Shown: positions 43,040-51,365 of the stretch, piece after piece
How positions within the stretch are numbered: position 1 is the first letter of the stretch
Layout of the letters: each line of letters begins with the position of its first letter
Source of the DNA: Pseudomonas cichorii
GTDB taxonomy: Bacteria > Pseudomonadota > Gammaproteobacteria > Pseudomonadales > Pseudomonadaceae
Length of the DNA: 64,000 nucleotides
Assembly (NCBI RefSeq): GCF_015471405.1
Contig: NZ_BLVZ01000021.1
Span: 1 to 64,000, forward strand
Direction of reading: 5' to 3'
Position numbers and translations under genes: made by a program
The notes under the pieces: model-generated
Seen by the model: the letters and a program-made list of their open reading frames with translations, nothing else
Databases searched by the model: none
What the model was told of the DNA's origin: nothing

Positions 43040-43972
43040 TCAGGCATGAACAGGCGTCAGAACCGGCTGCCCCGAGAAAAACGCCAGCAGGTTCTTGTTG
43101 ACCATCAAGACCATATCCTTCGATGCCTCGGGGGACAGACCGCCGACATGGGGCGTCAGCACGACGTTATCCAGAGCCTTGAAGACATCCGGCACGTGCG
43201 GCTCGTCATCGAAAACATCCAGGCCTGCACCGGCGATCCGGCGCTGTTGCAAGGCCTCGACCAACGCTTGCGTATCGACGACGCTGGCCCGGGCGATATT
43301 CACGAGATAGCCCTGCGGCCCCAACGCATCGAGAACCTGAGCATCGATCAAATGCAGCGTGCCATTGCCGCCCGGTGTCGAAATGATCAGGAAGTCCGAA
43401 GCGGCCGCCAGTTCGAGAGCAGTCGCATACCACAGGTAATCCACATCATTGCGCGCGTTACGGTTGTGATACTGGATAGACATGTCGAATGCCTGAGCCC
43501 GCCTGGCAATGGCCAGCCCGACCGCTCCGAGCCCTACAATCCCCAGGCGCTTGCCGGCAAATGACGGGCACGTGACCTTGCGCCACTCACTGCGCCGCAC
43601 AGATGCATCGTTCTGAGGGATATCACGCACGATCGACAGCAACAGCGCCATCGTATGGTCAGCCACGGTCGGCGCATTGACCCCGGCGCCATTGGTCACG
43701 GTAATGCCGCGTGCCTGGGCAGCCGCAAGGTCGACCTTCTCATAACCGGCACCCGACACACAGATGATCCGCAAATGAGGCAGCGCGTCCATTTCCTCGG
43801 CAAACAGCCCCAGAGGCCCGCGGGTCATTACAGCGGAAATTTCATGGCCATGCTCAGCAATGGCCTCGGCACGCAAAGCGGCCGTGGGCGCACGGATCAA
43901 GCGAAAACCGCTGCTCTCCAGAATCGGCAAATATTCATTAACGCTCTCGACCAGTACCAGTACCGTCGTCAT
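43040..43972 (-). CDS. NAD(P)-dependent D-2-hydroxyacid dehydrogenase
   Basis: A 310-residue enzyme of the glyoxylate/hydroxypyruvate reductase type. The Rossmann dinucleotide motif is GIVGLGAVGLAIARRA, with a following HNRNARN segment suggesting NADP preference. The catalytic residues are the Arg in VNIARASVVDT, the Glu in DVFDDEPHVP and the His in LTPHVGG. It reduces 2-keto acids such as glyoxylate or hydroxypyruvate to D-2-hydroxyacids, or the reverse. It is the first gene of a minus-strand group and lies 105 bp before the amidotransferase-like gene. Confidence 0.9.
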   Translation of the reverse strand: MTTVLVLVESVNEYLPILESSGFRLIRAPTAALRAEAIAEHGHEISAVMTRGPLGLFAEEMDALPHLRIICVSGAGYEKVDLAAAQARGITVTNGAGVNAPTVADHTMALLLSIVRDIPQNDASVRRSEWRKVTCPSFAGKRLGIVGLGAVGLAIARRAQAFDMSIQYHNRNARNDVDYLWYATALELAAASDFLIISTPGGNGTLHLIDAQVLDALGPQGYLVNIARASVVDTQALVEALQQRRIAGAGLDVFDDEPHVPDVFKALDNVVLTPHVGGLSPEASKDMVLMVNKNLLAFFSGQPVLTPVHA

Positions 43973-44205
43973 GCACTTTTCCTTAACGGGTCATGAAAAG
44001 ACTGACAGTAACGCGACTTGGGAAGATTGGGCAGAGGAGATGCTCTGTGTAGTCTTAAAAATCAATTCATGCAGGAAAAGATCTGAGGTTGCCAGCGTTG
44101 GCTCATACGCGATTTGAATCGTCATCCCATTTCCTGTAAATGCTGTTAATGCTTCACGCTGTGGCTTCGTCATGACCCTTCATGCAAATAAGGAACAAGC
44201 AGATC

Positions 44206-45360
44206 ATGCAAGGATTTTCCCTATTCCCGTCTCACAAAAAACCTTTGAACCGTTTGTTGGCAACCGCACTTATGGCGGGTGTGATGCTGTCGGCAGGTAC
44301 GGCATCGGCAGCCGATGCTCCGGGCAAGGTGATAAGTGAGAAGAACGGTTTGCCCTGGCCTGCGGTCATTGCGCACCGCGGGGCGTCGTACGATGCGCCG
44401 GAAGAAACCATCCCGGCCTACACCCTGGCACGGGATCTGGGCGCGGACTATCTGGAAATGGACCTTCAGCGTACCAAGGACGGGGTATTGATTGCCCTGC
44501 ATGACGACACACTCGACCGCACCACCAATATCGCCCAGGTATATCCGAAACGCAGCAAGGACCCGGTCAGCAGCTTCACATTGGCTGAACTCAAGGAGCT
44601 GGATGCCGGCACCTGGTTCAACAAGGCCTATCCGTCACGCGCCCGCGACAGTTACGCGGGCCTGCAAATTCTGACCCTGGATGAAGTGATCGATATCGCC
44701 GAAGGTGGCGCGAACAAACCGGGCCTGTATATCGAAACCAAAGTCCCTGCCCAGTTTCCGGGCATCGAAGCCGACCTGAAGAAAGCCCTGGCCAAGCGCG
44801 GCTGGCTCAGCCCGCGTCCGGCAGCGGCGGCAGGTCATGTGAATGTCGCCCAGACACCGGGGCGCGTAGTGTTGCAGACCTTCGACAAATCCAGCCTGGT
44901 ACTGCTGCAAAAGGAAATGCCCAAGGTTCCCAAAGTGCTGCTGCTCTGGATTGGTGAAGGCTCGATAGAGCCCAAATCCAACGTACCTTTCAAGGACTCG
45001 GGCTTCAAGGACAAGGCCAGCTATTACGCCGCACAGGAAATCAAATCCCAGGAAGAATTCGTGGCCTGGATCGACTGGGCCAAGGCCCATGGTGCCATCG
45101 GTACTGGCCCATCCTCGCAGCTCACCGATGGCGGCGACCAGAGCTACATGGATCTGGTCAAGCCATGGATGAACAACGTCACCCACGACAAAGGCATGGT
45201 GGTTCATCCCTATACCGTGGATGAAGCGGTGGACTTCAAGCAGATCAGCGCTGCGGGGGCCGATGGCTTCTTTACCAACCGCACCACGGAACTCCTGAAG
45301 TTCTATGGCCGTCCTGCCAAAGACAGCATCGATGCGATTCTCAAGCGTAACGGCTACTGA
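44206..45360 (+). CDS. glpQ: periplasmic glycerophosphodiester phosphodiesterase GlpQ
   Basis: A 384-residue secreted enzyme with a Sec signal peptide ending LSAGTASA-AD (cleavage near residue 36). The TIM-barrel GDPD motifs are VIAHRGASYDAPEETIPAY (catalytic His, Arg, Glu), LEMDLQRTKDGVLIALHDDTLDRTT (metal ligands Glu and Asp, second catalytic His) and LYIETKVP. It releases sn-glycerol-3-phosphate from deacylated phospholipids. The ATG at 44206 follows AAGGAA; the ATG at 44182 would lengthen the signal peptide by eight residues. It stands before pssA, another phospholipid gene, but a stable inverted repeat separates them. Confidence 0.93.
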   Translation: MQGFSLFPSHKKPLNRLLATALMAGVMLSAGTASAADAPGKVISEKNGLPWPAVIAHRGASYDAPEETIPAYTLARDLGADYLEMDLQRTKDGVLIALHDDTLDRTTNIAQVYPKRSKDPVSSFTLAELKELDAGTWFNKAYPSRARDSYAGLQILTLDEVIDIAEGGANKPGLYIETKVPAQFPGIEADLKKALAKRGWLSPRPAAAAGHVNVAQTPGRVVLQTFDKSSLVLLQKEMPKVPKVLLLWIGEGSIEPKSNVPFKDSGFKDKASYYAAQEIKSQEEFVAWIDWAKAHGAIGTGPSSQLTDGGDQSYMDLVKPWMNNVTHDKGMVVHPYTVDEAVDFKQISAAGADGFFTNRTTELLKFYGRPAKDSIDAILKRNGY

Positions 45361-45380
45361 TCGAACCACAGACTGCGCCA

Positions 45381-45419
45381 CTCAATGATGTCTGAACATT
45401 ACAAACAGACATCATTGAG
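45381..45419. repeat. perfect 14-bp inverted repeat between glpQ and pssA
   Basis: The arms CTCAATGATGTCTG (45381-45394) and CAGACATCATTGAG (45406-45419) pair exactly across an 11-nt loop. There is no T-run on either side. It may be a weak terminator for glpQ, an mRNA-stabilising hairpin or a protein-binding site for pssA. Confidence 0.75.
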
Positions 45420-45493
45420 AAAGAGTTCAACGGCGACCTTGTGTCGACTCTGGTGTAAGCTCGTGCGCTGCTGGTTATCCCATCGAGAGGCTT

Positions 45494-46837
45494 ATGCAGT
45501 CCAACTTCCGACGCTCGTCCCTGGCAGCGCTTCGCGGTTTTGCCTTGTCCGGCGATGCCATCACCATCGTTCCTTCTGCCGCTGACTATCGACGCTGCCT
45601 GCTGGAGAAGATCGCTTCTGCCACCCGGCGCATCTACATCATCGCCCTGTATCTGCAACAGGACGAAGCCGGCCAGGAAATCCTCGACGCTCTGTATGCC
45701 GCCAAGGCCGCACGCCCCGAGCTGGACGTCGTGGTGCTGGTCGACTGGTTTCGCGCACAACGGGGCCTGATCGGAGCGGGTCGCCAGGCAGGAAACTCGG
45801 CCTGGTATCAGGCGCAGAATCTGGAATACGACGAGGAAGTCCCGATCCATGGCGTGCCGGTGCAGACCCGTGAACTGTTCGGTGTGTTACACCTCAAGGG
45901 CAGCGTGATCGACGACTGCGTCATCTACAGTGGCGCCAGCATCAATAACGTCTATCTGCACAAACTCGACAAATACCGTCTGGATCGTTATCACCTGATC
46001 CAGAACAAACAACTGGCCGACAGCTTCGTGGACATGGTGCAGCGTGAAATCCTGCCTTCGCCTGCCGTTCACCGCCTGGACCTGCAATCACCTCCCGACT
46101 CCCGCAGCTTGCGTGGCGAAATCAGGGCTTTTCGCAGCAACCTGAAACGTGCCGCCTACGAAACCAGTGCAGGCGACAAGGAAAACGGCGAGCTGCGCAT
46201 CATGCCTCTGCTGGGCGTCGGCCCGCGTAATCCGCTCAACCGGGCCATTTGCGACCTGATCGCCGCCAGCAAGACACAACTGACGATCTGCACGCCTTAC
46301 TTCAACATGCCGGTGGCGGTGACCCGGGAAATCAATCGCGCTCTCAAGCGTGGAGTGAAAGTCGACATCATCATCGGCGACAAGACCGCCAACGACTTCT
46401 TCATCCCTCCAGAAGAACCCTTCAAGGTCATCTCAGCCCTGCCCTATCTGTATGAAATCAGCCTGCGCCGTTTTGCCCAGAAGCATAAGAAGGCCATCGC
46501 CCAGCACCGGTTGAACCTGCATCTGTGGAAGCATGGCGATAACACGTTCCACCTGAAGGGTGTATGGGTGGATGATCGCTATACCTTGCTGACCGGCAAC
46601 AACCTCAACCCTCGCGCCTTCAACCTGGACCTGGAAAACGGCCTGCTGATCGATGACCCGAAAGGCCAATGGATCGAACCGCGAGCAGAAGAGATTCAAC
46701 AGTTGATGCAAAACACACGGCGGGTCGGCCAGTACGACGAGCTGGATACACTGGCCCATTACCCTGAAGGCGTGAGCAAGTTCCTGCGCAGGGTCAGCCG
46801 GGTCAGGATCGAGCGTTTGCTGTACCGGATTCTGTAA
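45494..46837 (+). CDS. pssA: CDP-diacylglycerol-serine O-phosphatidyltransferase (PssA, PLD superfamily)
   Basis: A 447-residue enzyme of the gammaproteobacterial phospholipase-D type, which makes phosphatidylserine from CDP-diacylglycerol and serine, the precursor of phosphatidylethanolamine. Two HKD motifs are intact: HLKGSVIDD (H133, K135, D140) and HLKGVWVDD (about residue 352). SGASINNVYLHKLDKYRLDRYHLI and GNNLNPRAFNLDLENGLL are conserved family segments. It is peripheral, associating with the membrane surface and ribosomes, and has no membrane helix. The basic C-terminus RRVSRVRIERLLYRIL fits membrane or ribosome association. Confidence 0.94.
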   Translation: MQSNFRRSSLAALRGFALSGDAITIVPSAADYRRCLLEKIASATRRIYIIALYLQQDEAGQEILDALYAAKAARPELDVVVLVDWFRAQRGLIGAGRQAGNSAWYQAQNLEYDEEVPIHGVPVQTRELFGVLHLKGSVIDDCVIYSGASINNVYLHKLDKYRLDRYHLIQNKQLADSFVDMVQREILPSPAVHRLDLQSPPDSRSLRGEIRAFRSNLKRAAYETSAGDKENGELRIMPLLGVGPRNPLNRAICDLIAASKTQLTICTPYFNMPVAVTREINRALKRGVKVDIIIGDKTANDFFIPPEEPFKVISALPYLYEISLRRFAQKHKKAIAQHRLNLHLWKHGDNTFHLKGVWVDDRYTLLTGNNLNPRAFNLDLENGLLIDDPKGQWIEPRAEEIQQLMQNTRRVGQYDELDTLAHYPEGVSKFLRRVSRVRIERLLYRIL

Positions 46838-46911
46838 GTAGCGGCTTTCACGACTGAAGTCGCTCTCATCAGGCATAAACGCAACGTCATGAATTAAAAC
46901 GCTTTTCTTTA

Positions 46912-47098
46912 GGAGCGTGTTTGTCCTGGGCAGCATTCCGACGATCGGCTGCGTAGCCGTCGTAGATTTTGCGAGCGCTGCGCACTCGATCGCGGACAAG
47001 TCCGCTCCTACATCGCCCTCTGTTTACTGCGCGACAGCGCGGTGCCAAGGCGGAGGGTGATCTCCTACAGAATTCGTAGGAGCGAATTCATTCGCGAA
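46912..47098. repeat. REP-like repeat cluster between pssA and the aldo/keto reductase gene
   Basis: TTAGGAGCGTGTTTGTCC (from about 46911) is opposed by GCGGACAAGTCCGCTCCTACA (about 46993-47013), forming a long imperfect hairpin. A second element has CTCCTAC/GTAGGAG arms (47062-47068, 47076-47082) and continues as GAGCGAATTCATTCGCGAA, which is the inverted form of the unit at 24032-24055. These are extragenic palindromes between two convergent genes; no gene is seen in 46838-47101. Confidence 0.65.
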
Positions 47099-47101
47099 TC
47101 G

Positions 47102-48076
47102 TCAGCCCACCAACGCAATCAACTGCTGCCTCTGCGCATCGGTCAGCATCGGGCCGAATCCCGCCCCGGCATTCTCGGCCATGTAGCGCGGGTTGCCGGT
47201 GCCGGGAATCACGCAGGTCACTGCGGGGTTGGCCAGCAGGAACTTGAGCGCCAGTTGCGGCCAGCTGTTCACTTCCACCTGTGCGGCCCATGCAGGCAAA
47301 GGCTTTTCCTTGAGCCGCGAGAGCAGACCGCCGCCACCGAACGGTCGGTTGCAGATCACCGCCACTCCACGTTCCCGGCACAGCGGTAGCAATCGCTTCT
47401 CGGCAGCACGATCATCCAGCGCATAGTTGATCTGCAGAAAATCCAGCGGCTCGGCCTTGAGTACAGCCTCCACTTCGTCATAAGCCGACGAGGTGTAATG
47501 GCTGATCCCTATGTAACGAATACGCCCTTGCTCCTTCCATTCTCGCAGGGTCGGCAGATGCGTCCTCCAGTCCACCAGATTGTGGATCTGCATCAGGTCG
47601 ATGCGTTCGGTCTGCAATAACCTGAAAGACTCCTCCATCTGAGCAATGCCCTCCTTGCGTCCGCGAGTCCAGACCTTGGTCGCCAGAAAGGCTGGCGAGC
47701 GCGGTTCGTGAATGGACAACAGCTCGCCTGTCGTCTGCTCGGCACGGCCATACATGGGCGAGCTATCGATGACGCTGCCTCCCGCCGTAAACAGTGCATC
47801 GAGCACGGCACGCAGTTGCTTGTAGGCAGGGCTTGAGGTCGCGACATCGAAACCACGATAAGTGCCCAACCCGACCACGGGAATGGGTTCGTTACTGGAG
47901 GGAATCGTTCGGGTCAGCATAGTCTTGCCTTCCTGGGTCAGCTTCGAGGGTGAAGACGGAGAGGGAATGGTCGGCGGCTTATCGCCCGCGGCGGCGGTAT
48001 CGAACGCCATCGCTGCTGCGGTACCGGCAGCCAGAGTGAGCAGCCGCCTGCGAGTGAATCCGGTCGATGAGTTCAT
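47102..48076 (-). CDS. Tat-exported aldo/keto reductase
   Basis: A 324-residue protein with a twin-arginine-type N-terminus (GFTRRRLLTLAAGTAAAMAFDTAAAG), so it is probably exported folded with its NADP cofactor. The AKR barrel follows: VVGLGTYRGFD, catalytic Asp and Tyr in VIDSSPMYGRAEQT, Lys in FLATKVWTRG and His in LMQIHNLVDW, all present. The ATG at 48076 follows AGGAGA; the eight-residue upstream extension is disfavoured. It should reduce a small carbonyl compound in the periplasm, though cofactor supply there is a puzzle. It ends five bases after the REP cluster. Confidence 0.87.
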   Translation of the reverse strand: MNSSTGFTRRRLLTLAAGTAAAMAFDTAAAGDKPPTIPSPSSPSKLTQEGKTMLTRTIPSSNEPIPVVGLGTYRGFDVATSSPAYKQLRAVLDALFTAGGSVIDSSPMYGRAEQTTGELLSIHEPRSPAFLATKVWTRGRKEGIAQMEESFRLLQTERIDLMQIHNLVDWRTHLPTLREWKEQGRIRYIGISHYTSSAYDEVEAVLKAEPLDFLQINYALDDRAAEKRLLPLCRERGVAVICNRPFGGGGLLSRLKEKPLPAWAAQVEVNSWPQLALKFLLANPAVTCVIPGTGNPRYMAENAGAGFGPMLTDAQRQQLIALVG

Positions 48077-48131
48077 GGCGTTCTCCTGGTGCATCCACAT
48101 CTTCTGCGTGATGCGCTGCCTGTTTTAGCTA

Positions 48132-48716
48132 TCAGTGACGCTCCTTGCCCACTTGCGCGCCACTGATAACGCTGTACGGTTGCTCGCGAGTGATGTCGTA
48201 CTCGGCAATCGGTCGGGCAATGGCGTCCTTTTCCTTGATCAGCAGCCATTGCTCCTTGTCACCACTGCCTTTGAAGCGCATGCGGACCAGAGCCCAGTCT
48301 CCTGTCAGCTTTTCCCCTGTCAGGGTGAACTTGAGCTTGCCTTGCCGGTAGGCCTCTTGCGGATCGCCATGGGGTTGCCAGATGCCACGATCCCAGACAA
48401 TCACGTCCCCACCACCATATTGTCCCTTGGGAATACTGCCCTCGAAGCTTGCGTAGCCCAGCGGGTGATCCTCCACATGAACTGCCAGACGTTTTTGCGT
48501 CGGATCCAGGCTAGGCCCTTTGGGGACAGCCCAGCTTTTGAGCGTGCCATCAAGTTCCAGACGGAAATCGTAATGCAGGTTGCGCGCATCATGTTTCTGG
48601 ATCACGAAACTCAACGCCCGGGTGCGCGCCTTGCCTTTCTTCTGCAAATCCTGCGCAGGCTCGGAGGTGATTTCAAAGTTGCGCTTGCGGGTGTACTCGC
48701 TGACAGGCTTGGCCAT
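48132..48716 (-). CDS. DNA ligase D 3'-phosphoesterase domain protein (stand-alone)
   Basis: A 194-residue protein equal to only the N-terminal phosphoesterase (PE) domain of LigD: FVIQKHDARNLHYDFRLELDGTLKSWAVPKG, VEDHPLGYASFEGSIPKGQYGGGDVIVWDRG and EQWLLIKEKD. The metal-binding His/Asp residues of KHDARNLHYDFRLE are present. PE trims 3'-phosphates and ribonucleotides during nonhomologous end joining. The ligase and polymerase domains, which normally follow in a protein of over 800 residues, are absent, and no ku gene is nearby. It may be a true stand-alone PE protein, as known in some bacteria and archaea, or a remnant of ligD. GGAGA precedes the ATG. Confidence 0.88.
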   Translation of the reverse strand: MAKPVSEYTRKRNFEITSEPAQDLQKKGKARTRALSFVIQKHDARNLHYDFRLELDGTLKSWAVPKGPSLDPTQKRLAVHVEDHPLGYASFEGSIPKGQYGGGDVIVWDRGIWQPHGDPQEAYRQGKLKFTLTGEKLTGDWALVRMRFKGSGDKEQWLLIKEKDAIARPIAEYDITREQPYSVISGAQVGKERH

Positions 48717-49119
48717 GATCAGTTATCTCCAGACCACTCAGGAAGCTTCGCAGGCTTTTCAGGTCGTCGCTGCCTGGCCGTTTTGTCTGGCAACCGGAAA
48801 TTGCCTTGGGTAGCCGGTGCTCTTGCCATTGCCTGTCTCCCGTTGCTTGTCGTTAAAAGTGACAGGGCTGCGCAGGCAAAAGTTTCGACTCAGTGACGGG
48901 CGTTGCAAGTCCGGGAAAACAGAGTGTCTGCCGCTGCCGATGCACGAAATCAACACCTATATTCATTCTGATTATAAAAATATGGTTTTCCGTTCTTTTA
49001 CGGAATAAATCGCAGCCTTTATAACTGGCACCACTCCCATGCTGTGAGCCAACTGTCTGCGAGGCAACAGTAGGTGCTGTTCAGCTATCAACACTGCCTG
49101 ATCTTCCCAAGGAATTGTC
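48717..49119. other. intergenic region between the LigD-PE gene and ssuD
   Basis: This 403-bp region between divergent genes contains no reading frame I can support; short frames in it lack ribosome-binding sites and recognisable sequence. The last part is AT-richer around 48955-49010 and should hold the ssuD promoter. I looked for a -24/-12 sigma-54 promoter; the best candidate near 49026 (TGGCACC to ATGCT) has GG-GC spacing two bases too long. Confidence 0.5.
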
Positions 49120-50259
49120 ATGAACGTTTTCTGGTTTCTTCCCACCCACGGCGATGGTCATTTTCTGGGTACGACCAAAGGCGCGCGCCCGGTCACGCTC
49201 AACTATCTGAAGCAGGTGGCCCAGGCCGCCGATGACCTGGGCTACTACGGTGTGTTGATTCCTACCGGCCGCTCCTGCGAAGACTCCTGGGTCATCGCTT
49301 CGGCGCTGGTGCCGCTGACGGAGCGTCTGAGATTTCTGGTGGCGATTCGTCCGGGAATCATTTCTCCGACGGTTTCGGCGCGTATGGCCGCGACGCTGGA
49401 CCGACTCTCTGGTGGCCGCCTGCTGATCAACGTGGTCACCGGTGGCGATCCGGATGAAAACCGTGGCGATGGCAGCTTCCTCGATCACAGCGAACGCTAT
49501 GAAGTCAGCGATGAGTTCCTGCAAATCTGGCGTCGTGTGCTGCAAGGCGAATCCGTGGATTTCGAGGGCAAGCATCTGCGCGTGCAGAACGCCAAGGCGC
49601 TGTACCCGCCGATCCAGCAACCTTACCCGCCGCTGTACTTCGGTGGTTCTTCCGACGCCGCCCATGATCTGGCCGCCGATCAGGTGGATGTCTATCTGAC
49701 CTGGGGCGAACCGCCGGCCGCCGTGGCTGAAAAACTGGCCGATGTCCGCGAACGAGCTGCACGCAAGGGCCGCACCGTCAAGTTCGGCATCCGCCTGCAT
49801 GTGATCGTGCGCGAAACCAGCGAAGAAGCCTGGAAAGCCGCCAGCACCCTGATCGAACATATCAGCGACGAAACCATCGCCGCCGCACAGAAATCGTTTT
49901 CCCGTTTCGACTCCGAAGGACAACGCCGCATGGCTGCCCTGCATGACGGACGCCGGGACAATCTGGAAATCGCGCCTAACCTGTGGGCCGGTGTCGGCCT
50001 GGTGCGTGGCGGTGCCGGTACGGCACTGGTGGGCAACCCGCAGGAAGTCGCGGAGCGCATCAAGGAATACGCGGACCTGGGCATCGAGAGCTTTATCTTC
50101 TCCGGCTACCCGCATCTGGAAGAAGCCTATCGTTTTGCCGAGCTGGTTTTCCCGCTGCTGCCCGAGCCTTACGCCAGCCTGGCGGGACGCGGCATTACCA
50201 ACCTTACCGGCCCCTTTGGCGAAATGATCGCCAATGATCTGCCACCGCAGGCCAAGTGA
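49120..50259 (+). CDS. ssuD: FMNH2-dependent alkane/methanesulfonate monooxygenase (SsuD/MsuD)
   Basis: A 379-residue bacterial-luciferase-family TIM-barrel enzyme that oxygenates alkanesulfonates to aldehyde and sulfite under sulfate limitation. It matches E. coli SsuD along its length: MNVFWFLPTHGDGHFLGT, GVLIPTGRSCEDSWV (active-site Cys and Arg region), FLDHSERYEVSDEF, YPPLYFGGSSDAAHDLAADQVD and FGIRLHVIVRETSEEAW. The adjacent SfnR-type activator resembles P. aeruginosa/P. putida methanesulfonate regions, so MsuD is equally possible. It requires reduced flavin, likely from the ssuE product at 23443. Stop overlaps the next start. AAGGAA precedes the ATG. Confidence 0.9.
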   Translation: MNVFWFLPTHGDGHFLGTTKGARPVTLNYLKQVAQAADDLGYYGVLIPTGRSCEDSWVIASALVPLTERLRFLVAIRPGIISPTVSARMAATLDRLSGGRLLINVVTGGDPDENRGDGSFLDHSERYEVSDEFLQIWRRVLQGESVDFEGKHLRVQNAKALYPPIQQPYPPLYFGGSSDAAHDLAADQVDVYLTWGEPPAAVAEKLADVRERAARKGRTVKFGIRLHVIVRETSEEAWKAASTLIEHISDETIAAAQKSFSRFDSEGQRRMAALHDGRRDNLEIAPNLWAGVGLVRGGAGTALVGNPQEVAERIKEYADLGIESFIFSGYPHLEEAYRFAELVFPLLPEPYASLAGRGITNLTGPFGEMIANDLPPQAK

Positions 50260-51365
50260 TGTCTGTGCAACTGCTGACCTTGCCGCCCTCGCCGGCTCTG
50301 GCGACCTCGATCCGGGCCACGGCTCAGGTTTTCGAGGACCCGAAATCCCGGGACTTGCTGGCACACGTGCAGCAAGTGGCGCCCAGCGATGCCAGTGTGC
50401 TGATCATCGGGGAAACCGGTACCGGCAAGGAACTGGTTGCGCGGCATCTTCACGAACTCAGTAACCGTCGCGACAAACCTTTCGTGGCGGTCAACTGCGG
50501 AGCCTTCTCCGAGTCCTTGATCGAGGCCGAGCTGTTCGGCCATGAGAAAGGTGCTTTTACCGGTGCCTTGAGCGCCAAGTCTGGATGGTTTGAAGAGGCC
50601 GATGGCGGCACGCTGTTTCTGGATGAAATCGGCGATCTGTCCATGCCGCTTCAGGTCAAGTTGCTGCGCGTGCTGCAGGAACGTGAAGTGGTGCGCCTGG
50701 GTTCGCGCAAGAGCATTCCCATCAATGTGCGAGTGTTGGCCGCTACCAACGTACAACTGGAGAAAGCCATCAATGCCGGGCATTTCCGGGAGGATCTGTA
50801 TTACCGGCTGGACGTGGTCAATCTGGAGTTGAGCCCGTTGCGCGAGCGGCCGGGCGATATTCTGCCGCTGGCCCGGCACTTCATCGATATCTATAGCCAG
50901 CGCTTGAACTACGGCCCGGTGCGCATCAGCCCCGAAGCCGAGCTGAAGCTCAAGAGCTACAGTTGGCCGGGCAATATTCGTGAGCTGGAAAACGTTATCC
51001 ATCACACCTTGCTGGTCTGCCGTAACGGCATTATCCAGCACGAAGACCTGCGCCTGTCGAACCTGAGGATCGAGCGTCAGGAAGAGACGTCAAGGAGCGA
51101 GGAATCGACTGAAGAACTGCTCATGCGCGCTTTTCAAAAGCTGTTTGAAGAACAGGCCGGCGCCCTGCACGAAAAAGTCGAAGATGCGCTGCTAAGAGCG
51201 GCCTACCGCTTCTGCCATCACAATCAGGTGCATACCGCCAACCTGCTAGGCCTGACCCGCAATGTCACACGGGCGCACTTGATCCGCATCGGCGAACTGG
51301 CCGTCAACAAGCGCCGCCCCGGTGAAAACCTGCAAGGCGAGCAGATGCTGCACCTATCGGTCTGA
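50259..51365 (+). CDS. sfnR: sigma-54-dependent transcriptional activator (SfnR-like)
   Basis: A 368-residue bacterial enhancer-binding protein without an N-terminal sensory domain, like SfnR. The AAA+ domain (about 25-260) has Walker A GETGTGKE (residue 51 on), the sigma-54-contact loop GAFTGA (98 on), Walker B-like GGTLFLDEIGDLS and the R-finger segment REDLYYRLDVVNLELSPLRERPGD. The C-terminal Fis-type helix-turn-helix covers about 310-345. The start overlaps the ssuD stop (GTGATG), so sulfonate use is the likely target. Without a sensor domain, control should be at the level of its expression. The 3' end overlaps the convergent gene by 12 bp. Confidence 0.85.
   Translation: MSVQLLTLPPSPALATSIRATAQVFEDPKSRDLLAHVQQVAPSDASVLIIGETGTGKELVARHLHELSNRRDKPFVAVNCGAFSESLIEAELFGHEKGAFTGALSAKSGWFEEADGGTLFLDEIGDLSMPLQVKLLRVLQEREVVRLGSRKSIPINVRVLAATNVQLEKAINAGHFREDLYYRLDVVNLELSPLRERPGDILPLARHFIDIYSQRLNYGPVRISPEAELKLKSYSWPGNIRELENVIHHTLLVCRNGIIQHEDLRLSNLRIERQEETSRSEESTEELLMRAFQKLFEEQAGALHEKVEDALLRAAYRFCHHNQVHTANLLGLTRNVTRAHLIRIGELAVNKRRPGENLQGEQMLHLSV

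Noticed and set aside
49026..49044. sigma-54 promoter before ssuD
   Set aside because: TGGCACC and ATGCT are present but the GG-to-GC distance is two bases too long for a -24/-12 promoter.
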